From Dactylonectria macrodidyma (taxonomy: Eukaryota; Ascomycota; Sordariomycetes; Hypocreales; Nectriaceae): a DNA stretch of 64,000 bases. Below are positions 50,106 through 61,592 of this stretch, piece after piece (position 1 is the first letter of the stretch; every line of letters starts with the position of its first letter). The position numbers and the translations under genes were made by a program. The notes below the pieces were generated by a model, which saw nothing but the letters and a program-made list of their open reading frames with translations, did no database searches and had not been told where the DNA came from. Location of the stretch: the NCBI GenBank assembly GCA_020744425.1, contig JAGMUV010000018.1:310001-374000 (forward strand), in the 5' to 3' direction.

Positions 50106-52788
50106 CTATCCAAACGTTCCGACTTCTTCCACTGAGATGTAGGGACAACCTTCCCAGTCGCAAGTGTTCTGCGACCGAAACTGTCAGTGACCATTCTAAG
50201 GGTGTAGATGTAGGGTATGTTCACACGTACCTGATACACGTTGGTTCCCCACCAAGATAAATGCTTTGAAGCGCCGGTGTAGAATATTGCAAAGAAGATG
50301 ATGATGCCAGCAATTGCGACTGAACAATCCAGTGCTGAGCTCAAGACAAAGTTGAACCGGCGCCACCAACTCTCCTTGCGGCGTTTGATGAGGATACCAA
50401 ACAAGAGACCGACCAAGGCCCAGCTGCCATAGTTAGTACCGGACGCAGGAGGGATGTAGTTTAGTCCGCCCAAGAACAGAGGGACATGGATCTTTGACAA
50501 CCACTTGACATGTGGAAATGCCTTTTTCCTCAATAGGTGGACAACCACCGGGAGAGCCGCGCCGACAAGGAAGAACCAGAGCAGCGGTCTGTAAAGAGCA
50601 CCTTGCTGGAAGAAGCGGCGAGGGCCAAGGGCGCCCCAGACCATGCTGCTGTTGAAATGAGTTCGAGAAAAGGGACAAGTGAACCCATTGGGTGCGCTTT
50701 TCACATTGCAGACGTCGGGAATGTGATCGAGCGCCCAGTTGAGGACGGAAACTTGGCCAAGAGTGCCCACAACGAGGCCGACAGCCTGGACCAAGAAGAG
50801 CTTTCTCGGAGGAATCTAAAAAAATGTTAGTGAAGATTAAGTGTCATTTTGAGGGATGCGCGAACGTTGCAGTATATCCCAAGCTTCAGATCCTGGGCAA
50901 AGGCGAGGCCCTTGATACCGGAAATATACCCAACATTGAAGAACCAAATGTTAGCAAGAACCTTGCCCTCCCACACGTAACCTGCGATGATACGGCAGAA
51001 GATGTCGATTTGAATCTTCATGTTGCTCGTCGCGTATACCCAAGCGAGCTTCAAGACTTAGCATTCGAAATGTCAACGAGTAGGCAGGCCAACTCACCGG
51101 GACATAAAATACTGCAGAGACGGACATGGCAAATATGACGCCGTACCAGCGGAGTTGCACGGGATAGTATTCGTGCGCGAACAAACCAACGCCAAGGGCA
51201 ATGAAGGCTGCAACCATGTACCACCAGAGCGGGACGTCCTTATAATGAGGTTGGAGACCTTGGCGCGGAGTACTTCCTTTTTCCTCTGGCTCGGGTCGCC
51301 ACGCTGCCCTGAAGGTCGACATAATAGCTTGGCGCTTCTCAAGAAATTGCCACACGAACAGCGAGGAGATGGTTGCGAATGAGAGGCCAAACGTGTTGAG
51401 GGCGTACGTGACAGGGAGGTAGATCTATAGGTTTAGCCACCATAGTATGGCCATTAGGTCAGGACACGAACTCACCGGAGAGTATTGTTCATATTTCTCA
51501 GGGTCAAAGGCAAAGTCGTCATGCTTGTTGACAACCTTGGACACGTTGAAGACTGCACCCGTGTTGTCAAAGATAGAGTTGCTCTGCAGAGGTAGATACG
51601 CAGAAAACCACGTGTTAGTATAGTACAGAGCAGGAGTGACGATGTAGATCCAGAGCACAAGTGACGCCATGATATTGACAATGGCCCAGGTTGGTACCAC
51701 CAACGGCGATCCGATGTAAGCAATCTGACTCCCTGTACGCCTTATCAGCTAGTTGACCCAAGACAAGGGGAAAGCTTCTCATACAGTCGAAAGTAAAGGG
51801 TAGAAGGCCAATGCCGCTCTTCATACCGAAAATCTGGTTCACCACAGGGTTCTTTGGGGCGATCCAGCAAACCCATGTGAAGTAACCTAGAGCAGGGAAG
51901 AGAAAGTCGGGAAGCCAGTACCAGCAAAAAGATGCAGCGAAAGCCAGTATGAAGAACCGATATCTGGAAACCGTCCTGTCGTATTTTTAGCGCGGGAGAG
52001 ATTGAGATATCTGATTGGAAGAACGCACCCTTCAACCTCTTCCTTGCGGGATGAGTGCAGTGCCGCATTGAGAGCTGTGTTGCCGAGCACACCTGGCCAA
52101 ACCAATCCCTTTGGCTCTACCACCAGCGACCGACTCAGTCCCGCTAGAGCAAAGCCGTAAAGAATCGTTGTGAGAGTGGCGAGCAGCTCAAAGCCCCAGC
52201 CAGCATTCAGCCCGTAAAAGACACGCTGCTCGGTCAAAACGTCGGCGCTCAATCGAGTTAGAAAGCTGAGGTTGGCAAGGATGTAGATGAGAATATTCTC
52301 CTACAATAGTCTTGTTAGCGAGGCTACAATCCAATAAGCATGGAGGTATCACGCACCTTGTAGTTAAACGGCCCAGGGTTCAAGCTATGGCGCACTCCGA
52401 AAAGGGTAATGCCCCAGTCGGGCAGGACATACTGCCACGCCTTTCCGACAGGATAGGCCAGGAATTGAATGGCAGATTGCGACAAACTGATGGACGGGAA
52501 ACGGAGTGTATATAGAGTGTTGACTCCGCTGCCCAACAGACAGAAACCAATGCCGATGGTCCACATGCGAAGAGTGAGGCATGGCATATCTGGATCATCG
52601 GGGCGGAAGCCAACGCCGGCTGCGTCGAGAACTTCTTCGATGGATTCACCTAGTATCATTGTGAGTATGGTGAGTATAGCAAGTTCCTAGTTGGGCTTCA
52701 TACCTGAAGATGTCGTCTCGGTGCGATCAAACCCCGGTTTCTCGGTACTCATTTGCGGCTCAGGAGGGACTTTCTCGATCGAAGACAT
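50106..52788 (-). CDS. OPT-family oligopeptide transporter, nine exons
   Basis: Exons 52788-52704, 52649-52357, 52300-52029, 51975-51785, 51732-51476, 51424-51098, 51048-50866, 50815-50231 and 50168-50106 (eight introns of 49 to 62 bp) give 751 aa in frame. OPT features are the N-terminal D-D-P-D-M-P-C-L-T-L-R-M-W-T-I-G, the N-P-G-P-F-N-Y-K-E-N block, W-I-A-P-K-N-P-V-V-N-Q-I-F-G, and the C-terminal N-Y-I-P-P-A-S-G-T-N-Y-G-S-W and N-T-C-D-W-E-G-C-P-Y. Multiple hydrophobic segments fit the 12 to 16 helices of the family. It should be a proton-coupled importer of tetra-/pentapeptides, glutathione or metal-peptide complexes at the plasma membrane. The high intron number contrasts with the neighbours. 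Confidence 0.92.
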
Positions 52789-54357
52789 GTTGGCTGCTAA
52801 CATGAGTCGTGTGTTCTCAATTCTGCAGTGATGCAAATTGATCAAGATCAGATAAGATGCGACTGATGATCAGGTTTCTATATCTTCGAGATAAGATCCG
52901 CCAAGACGGTACCACGGAAGCCAAGGGTCTCTATCCACGGAGATGCCGTGAGGTATGGATCCAAAAAAAGTTGGCGCGCCACATCCCAATCGCTCGGGTT
53001 GGATCATTTGAGAGTGCCGCGTTCCGCTAGCGAAGAAATATGGGCTGCTGGGCTGCTTGATGAATATCATGTAAGAGTCTAAGAGCCTCGTTTTGGTGCT
53101 TGGCTTGCTTGGCTTGCCGTTGTTTATTCCTGAGCTAAAAGGGTCAGAGACGGTTTGTCTCCTGCAATGAATTCTCTGCGTCTCTGTGTATTTGTCTATG
53201 TGCGTGGCCATAGGAGTAAATTACTGTTCAATATATCACCAAGTTTCTCGTACCACAGCTTTCCTTGCTAGTTAGAGCATTGTTCGGCATAAAGCTGCCG
53301 CCCAAGCGAGAAACATATCATCAGCCACGCGATGGAGATGCTGTGGAGCAACTAAAATATTGACACTTTTCCCGTCTTGGTTGCATCGTAAAAAATGCTC
53401 AGGCCAAGCCCCAGACGAATTGCCGCTGTTTCCGTTCGGCACCGTTTCCGAAAATGGGCTGCAATGCGAAACCCTTGGCATCTCGGTTCCAAGACGGCAT
53501 TGTAGTGGAGAAGCCTGGGGTCTAGACTAAGTAAGGACTAGTTGAGGTGGTTGAGTAAGATAATCAGGGTGGGATGCGATGGTTCTCAAGTTGATCTCAG
53601 CTGTCAGAGGTTGTGAAGTAACTCGCAGTGGGAGAATGACTACACGAGATCTTTTTCCAATCAGAAAATTCGCTTTACAAGCCGTGACGAAATATCTGAA
53701 AACCCGCAATGATAGACTAAGCGTAAATTTTGGTTGTGGATCTACTTCGCTGCAGTCAATGATCAAGTTCATAATAGACCAGGAAAGAACCGCTCCAAGC
53801 TACAGGGTAGGCCATTCGCGAAGTCACATCTCGGTCTCGTTGGAGCACTCGACTCTTCTCACATTGAGAAATGGATTGCCGCAAGCAACGAAGCCGCAGG
53901 ACTAGAGAGGTGAGCTACATTACAGACATCAAAGCATAACCCATCTAGCCCGACTTTGGGACTCGGAGACTATACAGTAACCAACGGAGTGACGTACATT
54001 TAAGAGTCCTGATTCGTTTACCATTGACTCCCCTCATACCTAGGCACATCTTAAGACTTGCCCCCTATTTGCCAAATGATGGAAGATGCGGCACCCTAAT
54101 TGGTTGAACTTAGACCCATAAAAGGGGCACATTAGTAATAAAATCGGCCCTCCACGGCGCTTTCCTCGGTTGAAAGATAAGGCTCTCTTGACCCTCGATT
54201 CAATGCTCGACAACCAAAAGGCACTTTGTCCAACAGCAGATATAGGCTTTGACATGTACTTGGGGTACCCTATCTCCTTCTGATTTATTACCTTCCGAAT
54301 GCTCTTACTCTCTGCGGACTGAGGTATTTCCATTCAAAATACTCTATTTGACTTACA
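52789..54357. other. Intergenic, no gene supported
   Basis: 1.57 kb between divergent OPT and HET genes. ATG ORFs such as 53579-53905 (108 aa) have no domain or splice context. Nothing repetitive was recognised. Confidence 0.5.
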
Positions 54358-56499
54358 ATGGGACTCTGCGATGTCTGTAGCGAGGCGTTAATGGAACTCC
54401 ACTTCAGGCCGCTGAGACGTCCTGAGGTAGGGTTCAATGTCGCACATCCGCAACACGACCAAAATACGAGGCAGGCCTGCTGGATGTGTAAAAAGTACTC
54501 TCTTTGGCTTGCAGAATATTTTCCAGCGACCTTCCAAGCCTGGCAATCAGGGCTGCTTCAAAGTTCCTTTATGCCATCCACACAAACGTCTATCCCAGAG
54601 AAAGAGGCTTGGCGCGTTACAATGTTGGGCCTTACATTACAACCCGTGGGCTTCTCTAGCCAAGATGAGCTGGCGTTGGAGGTACGACTACTGTCTGTTC
54701 AAGGTGAGTGAGGGTTTACTCGTAATGCAGTATAGGTTTTGACTTGGCAAGAATTCGAATCCTCTACGATCCCCGGCCTCCAGACATCAGACCCTGCTTA
54801 TCGAGCCAATCTCGTGGGTATGTGGCTCAATCAGTGCATTGGTACACACGAGAAATGCTTAGTTCGGCGAAGTCGACTAGCCCCGTGGTATCCAACTCGC
54901 CTTCTCCTCCTGGGCCCGGGATACAGCGACGTACGTCTCATCGTCTCGGCTGAGCACGATCTACAGGGGCCATACATGACTCTAAGTCATCGGTGGGGTA
55001 GTTCTCCGTACACAAAGCTCACCTCAGCCAACATGGAGCAGTTCAAAACTCAAATAGACATCGAAGACCTGCCTATCAGTTTCAAAGAGACCATGCATAT
55101 CGCTGTAATGGCAGGGATCAGGTATCTGTGGATCGACTCTTTATGCATTCAACAGGATGAGGACAAGCAAGACTGGAAAGTGGAAGCTGACTTGATGGGC
55201 AAAGTCTATTCTCATTCATTTCTGAATATCTCTGCAACCTTGGCCAGTGATGATGCTCGGTCTCTTCTCGATCAATCAGACCATCCCTTTGATCCGATGC
55301 TTCTCAATCTACCCTGCATGAGAAGGGTTAGAGTCTTCCGAGTTGGAAACCCCAAGGCAAACCTCAAAAGATATCAGCGACGTTTCCGAAAAACCTGGAT
55401 TGTGGACAATGACATATGGGATGATGATATCGAACGAGCACCTCTGCAGAAAAGAGGCTGGGTCTTCCAGGAAAGATTTCTCGCTCCCAGAATTTTACAT
55501 TTTGCGGAGCGGCAACTCGCTTGGGAATGTCACGAGATTAGTGCCCTTGAGATGTTTCCAAAACGAGTGCCTCCAGGAATGATGACAGAGTCAAGAAGCG
55601 AGACTGTGGACAATGTTTCGGCAGCAAAAACATCGGCACATGCAGATCTCCTCGAGTTCCGCCGAGCTTGGGAACAAATCGTAATGAAGTACACTCAAAC
55701 CAGGCTTACATTTAACAAGGACAAGCTTGTTGCTTTTGCCGGTGTGGCTAAGATAATTGAGGAGGCGCGAGGAGATACTTATCTTGCCGGCCTCTGGAAG
55801 AGTACCTTCATCTACGAGCTTGCTTGGACTAGGGGTCGTCACGATATACTCCATTATCCGCTAGAGTCTTCTTTTGGACGAGCTCCCAGCTGGTCTTGGC
55901 TGTCTGCCGACAGCGATGTTCTCTGTCCCTTTCCTGAGAAGATCCGCAAGCAGTTTGCCGGTGTGGTGAGGTTTCCAGACTCGGTTTCTAACGGTAGCTC
56001 TGCAACTACAGCTGATGGCGCAGTGATACTCAGAGGGCTTCTGATTCCCATCACTGGAATAGAGTGGGACGACGACGGCAACGTGTCTGAATTTACAATT
56101 GGCAGCTTTACGTTACAAGAAGGCTACAGCTCTACTGATACTCATCTTGATTTAGAGGGCACCAAGGAACAGATTACCGAGCTAGAGAAGAGTGGAATTG
56201 CTCTTGTTCCTCTTTTCGCAACTGATGAACATCTGCAATGCATTGCCGTCGCTTGTATGGGGACTACTGGAGCTGGTATGCCCGCGGCGTTCTGCCGTGT
56301 TGGCGCATGTCAAGTTCAGTATCGAAAAGTTCATATCCATCAAGGATCTATCCAACCGGGCTGGATAGAGGACCCTTCAACCTTGTTTTTTCAAGATGAG
56401 CCAAGCTATCGACTGATGCATCCGGTGGCATGTTCTCTTATAAGATCGGTCGGGCTTGCTTTAGCAGCGGGAAAGCAAAGATTAATTGGGCTAGTATAA
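54358..56499 (+). CDS. HET-domain protein, two exons
   Basis: Exons 54358-54681 and 54736-56499 (54-bp intron, donor GTACGA) give 695 aa in frame; the more consensus-like GTGAGT 33 bases later would break frame. The N-terminal region begins M-G-L-C-D-V-C and contains C-W-M-C-K, a Cys-rich lead common in HET proteins. The HET domain blocks are Y-M-T-L-S-H-R-W-G (LSHRWG at 191-196), Y-L-W-I-D-S-L-C-I-Q (238-247) and R-G-W-V-F-Q-E-R. The C-terminal part has W-S-W-L-S as in many family members. It likely acts as a cell-death effector in non-self recognition. The partner is unknown. Confidence 0.9.
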
Positions 56500-58376
56500 G
56501 AGGCTGTCCGCCTCATCAAGGGGCGAGTTGTTTCAATCAATTAGACACAAATGTCTAAGTTAAGGATGTATACCAAGTCAATCCCAGGTTCAGTCTACTT
56601 GTTGCCCATACAGTCAAGGAAATGAGGGGGATGAAAGTAACCACCCCCAAACCTTCTAGCAGGGGCTGTTTCTCTAGTGCTAGCTGTGTAAATCCATCGA
56701 GAGCTCTATGCAATCGATGGTTAGCCAGCACAAGGCGCTGAAGGGGGTTTGTGCCCCTGGCGTTGAAGATGTTTCTCCACAGACGGAGCTTCAGTCACCT
56801 CAACGCCAACGTTTCCGTCTTAGGGCACCCTTCGAGCATTAAGTAGTAATGCTAGATATTAGATTAATCTAGCTGTACTCAATGGATCTTATAGCTTCAA
56901 ACTGAGTTCCCTGATTAAGAATTGGCATATATCATTATCTTTGGTGCGATTGTTGCGGCGAACTCTGAGTTACATCCTGGTTTGCTGATATCTCGAGTAG
57001 TCCCGTGTAGATGATTTGCTGCTAGTGAAACACCTTTAGGCTCTTCCCTTTTAGATCTTCCTATTATACCAATCACGCGAAATCCACAAGGACATAGTTA
57101 ACGGCATTCACTGACGCCGCTTCGAGGCTTAGAGATCAACCTAGTTCTATCCTCTATTCTCAACGACCATTAACACTGTCTCAGGTCTTTTTGATAAACA
57201 CCAGCGAAGTCGGCTTTACAGTGAAAATGTATATTTTTTGAACACAGTGAGCAAATTCAAAACAGCTAGGCTGGGGTTAAACATCTGTTCAACTGCTGTT
57301 CAAATGCTTTCTTCGACGTATGAGAAAAGCCAAGCCCTTGTGACAATCTAGCACTAAAACTAAAGCCAGTGCCACCGGGCGATCCAAAACTCTACAAACA
57401 ACCCTACCATAACGTCAAGATGCGTCAGTAAAGACCCCGAGACGCTACCTCGGGTAGGCAATAGGTCGTACTAAAGCGTACAATATGGTGCTTGACTGGC
57501 CTAGCGGCATTTGAAGGGTACCACCGCCTCACTGCCCGGTTTTCATCGAGAGAATTTGAAGTTTCCTCTTCCACGATGTAGTCTATTCTTTATCGCAGGG
57601 CGCTGAAGTGATCGCATTATGACAGGCAAATCATCTTTTATAGAGAGCCGACACGTCATATCTCATACGCAATCTACGCAACAGCTCGCCCTGTAGTTTG
57701 TATTTCGGCGACGGGTAGTCCGCTGGAGTCAAACTGGTCAGCACTATAATTAGAATGGCCAATGGGGTCCCTGGCTACTAAATTACCCTAAAATATAATA
57801 AGATATTGAATATCCTGGTGTAGAACGACTTAGCGCATCGGATGGCCTGGGACAGAATAAGCTAGAATAAAGAGCATGCACTGGGAGATCACGTACCAGC
57901 CTAAATTCTGGGTTAGTACCCATCTCATAGGAGGCGCGACGTATTTTAAGGTCCCAAAAATGGGACAGGAATCTAGAGCGGTTTTGGGCACCGTAAACGT
58001 GTACCTGGCTCCGATCTCCTCAGTGCCAGCAGCGGTAGCTCGGCTTAAAGTAGCAGGAGTTCAGCTGTGGAAACGAAAATGGATCTTCGTACACTTGAGA
58101 TTCGTCTCTGGGTTATGTGGCATTTTTTGCTTTATGTTACTGCCCAGGTCATCCCTGCCTTACACCACATGAGCCCGTTTTATATGTGACTCAACCTAAC
58201 ACGCAAGCCTCGAGCCAGTTGTAGCATCCAATCAGAAATACCTGCAAAGGGGCGGTTTAAACATTGTCTCTCAAACCTCATTTCCATCTTCATAACGACA
58301 AAGATGCACTCGCAACGCACACCCTCCAACTCCCTGTAAGTGAAGTGAAGTAGCTAATCCCAGCACGGTTACATCT
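56500..58376. other. Gene-poor intergenic region
   Basis: 1.9 kb without a supported gene. A 98-codon ORF at 57876-58172 has no domain and unlikely composition. No terminal repeats or readable transposon domains were seen. Confidence 0.5.
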
Positions 58377-58965
58377 CTAAGCGCCGAAGCAAAGATGAAC
58401 CATGTCCATCACCTTCTGCCTGGCCGCCATTTCAGCAGCATTGTTTCTATGAAGTGACCTAAGCCCCGCCGTCACCTCTTTGAACAAGCTACTGCTAGGC
58501 TTCGACATGTTCGGATTCTTCTTGATCGTCGCGTTCCAGTCAATCTCGTTCCATTTGTTGTCGACGAAGGCAGACTCCTTTTCAACGATTTGCCAAATGA
58601 CATTCTTAACATTGGAGCGAAGCAAGCTGAGGGTCTTGGAGTTAAGCTGAGCGGCACGACTCAGTGATACAGCACCAAGCACCATTTCGACATTCTTGAG
58701 ATGACGCCCAATTGCGATATCGCGCTGTGGGGCGACTGAGGCTGGTTTGCAAAATTCGACAAAGTTGATGAATTCGTCGAAGGTGCAACTTTGGTCAGAT
58801 CGAGATCCCGCACACTTGGGTGCGATGTAGCCTTACCATGCCCCCAAACTATGACATCTTGGTCGTACACAACATAAGCGTAGGCACGGTCGTAGGCCTC
58901 GACGAATGTTAAGGCGAGGGATGGTGCCACAAAAGCGAGAGAGACGAATGCAACGTGCCACTTCA
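58377..58965 (-). CDS. Putative small secreted protein; splice junction unresolved
   Basis: The ATG at 58965 encodes a signal-peptide-like M-K-W-H-V-A-F-V-S-L-A-F-V-A-P-S-L-A and continues to V-W-G-H-G at a clear donor (GTAAGG). After the acceptor ...CCAAAG a long open frame reads C-T-F-D-E-F-I-N-F-V-E-F-C-K-P, then R-H-L-K-N-V-E-M-V and a helical, Lys-rich 130-aa stretch ending C-F-G-A. Joining at the consensus sites puts the second exon one base out of frame; the frame that does result ends after about 45 codons. So this is either a misread junction or a one-base-damaged gene. No known family. It could be a secreted effector-like protein. Confidence 0.5.
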
Positions 58966-59836
58966 TCTCGAGATGATTTCGACGGCAGGTAACTGATTGA
59001 GAATGAGTTAAGCCTTTGCCAACATAGGAGAGGAAGTTTGCAACCGCAATTTCGAAGCACCTAGAGTTACGGGGAGGATAGGAACTGAGACTAGAGAGAG
59101 TGAGAACGAGAAGGTAGACGGGTGAAGTGACTGAAGTCTTCACAGTTTGTCTTGAGTAAGATGGCGGTCAAGTGTTCTGGCGCTTTGCGGGAGTTGCCGT
59201 TCAAAGCGTCTCCTGATCAACTTGCCAAGTCGGACTTACTAACCCGAGATACCAAGGGGCGGAAATATGCTTATTAAAACGTTGCATGTTAAACTCATGG
59301 ATTTCTTGCACAACTTGTGATCAGACACTTAACTAGCAACTAGTGTATGGAATGCTAGACGAAGGTAGGGCCGAGCCATTTGCCACGGAATGGGACCCCC
59401 CACCTCCAACCACGGTTGGGGCAACCTTGCACTTCCTGAGTATGTCTTAGCCGCATCTACACTTCAAAAGGGCCGTGACCAGCACAGCATCGCATAGGTA
59501 AAAGCCGTTACTGCGAGAAGGGTCAATGACTCGACACAAGTTGTTTAATAGCAGGTGGCACAAAAGGGGGCAGGGCTAGTGCCGTAGGAGGGCTCGGTAG
59601 CTTCAAGCATGCGTTCAATCAGCGGGTGGCATTTGTAGAGGGTGCGGTGAGGCGAAGCCTCGAAGAAATAATGATGGGATTCACGACCTTTGTGGTCAAC
59701 CTGTGACGTTGCGCTGCCTTCCTGCCTAGGATAACATAACTTATGCCCTGTGCAGTGTGCAAAAATGACTCACGAGACAAGGTAGGACAAATGCTTGATA
59801 ATAGGGTGAGCACAGCGACCTATATTCAATTCGCTA
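58966..59836. other. Intergenic, no gene supported
   Basis: 871 bp between the small secreted gene and the P450 3' end. No ORF with a domain and no repeats. Confidence 0.5.
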
Positions 59837-61592
59837 TCATGTTCTTCTTCTTATTCGTATAGTAGTACTCTCCCTAGGAATTCTATATTCCCACATCGTC
59901 TTCATAGGAGGCACCTCAGCCCCAAATTTCACATCATAGTTCATAACAAAGTATGCTAAAACGACCTTCATAATGTGCGTACCAAAGAAACGTCCTGGAC
60001 AAGCGTTTCTCCCATAACCAAAGCCGAGGAAACTCTCGTCCAGAGTGACAGAGGAACGTGCCGCAGAGGTACCGTCTGCAAAGCGGAACGGCTTAAATGA
60101 GGCTGCATCCAAGTGGAAGGCCTCGTCCATGTGGATACTGTGCATCGGGACCTCAATGTGCACACCAGGCGGAACATAGATGTCATCGTCGAGAGTTATA
60201 CCATGAGGAGAACTGACACGTCGTGGGAGAGCGAACAGGCCAAAATCGGACCAGCGCATTGATTCGCGAATTGCTGAGTCGGCAAGGGTGAGTCTTGAGA
60301 CGGTTGTGCGATCCCAGATCTGAGTAGGAGATGGGATACCCAGAACCGACTCCGCCTCCTCTCGGAGTCGTGCGAAGGTTGAGGGAGCGTGTCGGCCGTT
60401 ACATATGTCGCTAAGAACGGTGCTGAAGGGGATTGACCCGCCTTGCACAAGGTTAAAGTTAAGGATCATGATTCGGTGGCCGATGCGGTGAGGTTCAAGC
60501 TGAGTCGGATCGCCAGTTGCGGCACAGGCCTCTATAATCCATTGCAGGATGTCGACCTAAATGAATTTTAGGTAATTTTCAAAGTCGGATATGCAAGAAC
60601 GTACCGGCGGCTTCTCTTTGCATGCCTTATGCTCTGCATATTGGCAATAAATTTCCAAGCGAGCTTTTATGACTGGCATACAGGCTCTGATCCCCGTCTC
60701 AGTGTCCCGTCTTGCTTGCCACGATATTAGCGGCCCGAGAATTGGCTTCAAAATTTTGGGAACCAGTGTGATAAATAAACCTTGGAATGGCATGTTGATA
60801 GCGAACCGTCGCACTGTCTCAAGGTACGTCACATCTCGGCCTGCAATGCTCGGAAGGGCTCAGCGTTAGTAGTATTCATGTGCTCGACCGCAAAGCGTCA
60901 CTCACACAATGGTAACCCCACGACGACCCTGTTGAACCCTCTGGCAAATATCCTCTGGACAGCTGGCCAGAGCTGTACATCTTGCCATTCATTGTCGAGC
61001 CCGAATTGTTCGTCCACCGCAAGACACAGTTCCTCTTGCAGTTCAGCTGCAAGCTCGTCGAATTTCTTAGTGATCCACTTGCGAATGACGTCAACAGTGT
61101 AATTGCTCGGGTAAACTGCCGGATCGCGAATTGTGTATTCGAATGACAAAGCTTCTGCAGCTGGGCCATGGGCATGTAGCTCATTCTCGCGTTTGCCGTA
61201 GATGGCTTTCATTTGGGCAGGAGGGAGAATCAGGACTTTGCCTTTTCGGAATGAGGGAATGATGAAGGGCAAGTTCTGTCGCGAGTACTTGACACAAAAG
61301 TTAGTATGTCCGTGACGCGTTCTCAACTAGTTCTCAAATGAATTGGGGGTTACACATATGTCACGAGGATTAAGCCATGGAACATGTTACTTACCTTCTG
61401 ATATCCTTCAATCATCCACTCCTCTGTCATGGCAAAGCTGCGTAACTGTGCTCTGAACCATGCGAACCATTGGTTTCTTTGAACACCAACGCATGGTATT
61501 GATTGCACAAGGCTGGTATCTTTCCTATCTCTTTTCTGTACCACGCATGCTATAATGAACAATACGAGGACCAGAAAAACAAGGCTGGCCAT
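59837..61592 (-). CDS. Cytochrome P450 monooxygenase, four exons
   Basis: Exons 61592-61395, 61287-60906, 60840-60605 and 60556-59837 (introns 107, 65 and 48 bp) give 511 aa in frame. An N-terminal membrane anchor (residues 1-20) fits ER localisation. The heme-binding loop F-G-Y-G-R-N-A-C-P-G has its Cys ligand at 458, the K-helix E-S-M-R is present, and P-F-R-F-A-D lies before the heme loop. V-G-L-P-L-C-R-D-V is a motif seen in fungal P450s of the ent-kaurene-oxidase-like group. The I-helix lacks the usual A-G-x-D/E-T-T: the corresponding stretch reads L-N-F-N-L-V-Q-G-G-S-I-P-F-S-T. A secondary-metabolism hydroxylase is likely; no cluster partner is adjacent. Confidence 0.92.

Noticed and set aside
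53579..53905. 108-codon ORF between the OPT and HET genes
   Set aside because: No domain, signal peptide or splice context; codon use looks like intergenic sequence.
57876..58172. 98-codon plus-strand ORF
   Set aside because: Domain-free and located in a gene-poor stretch without a promoter-like leader.
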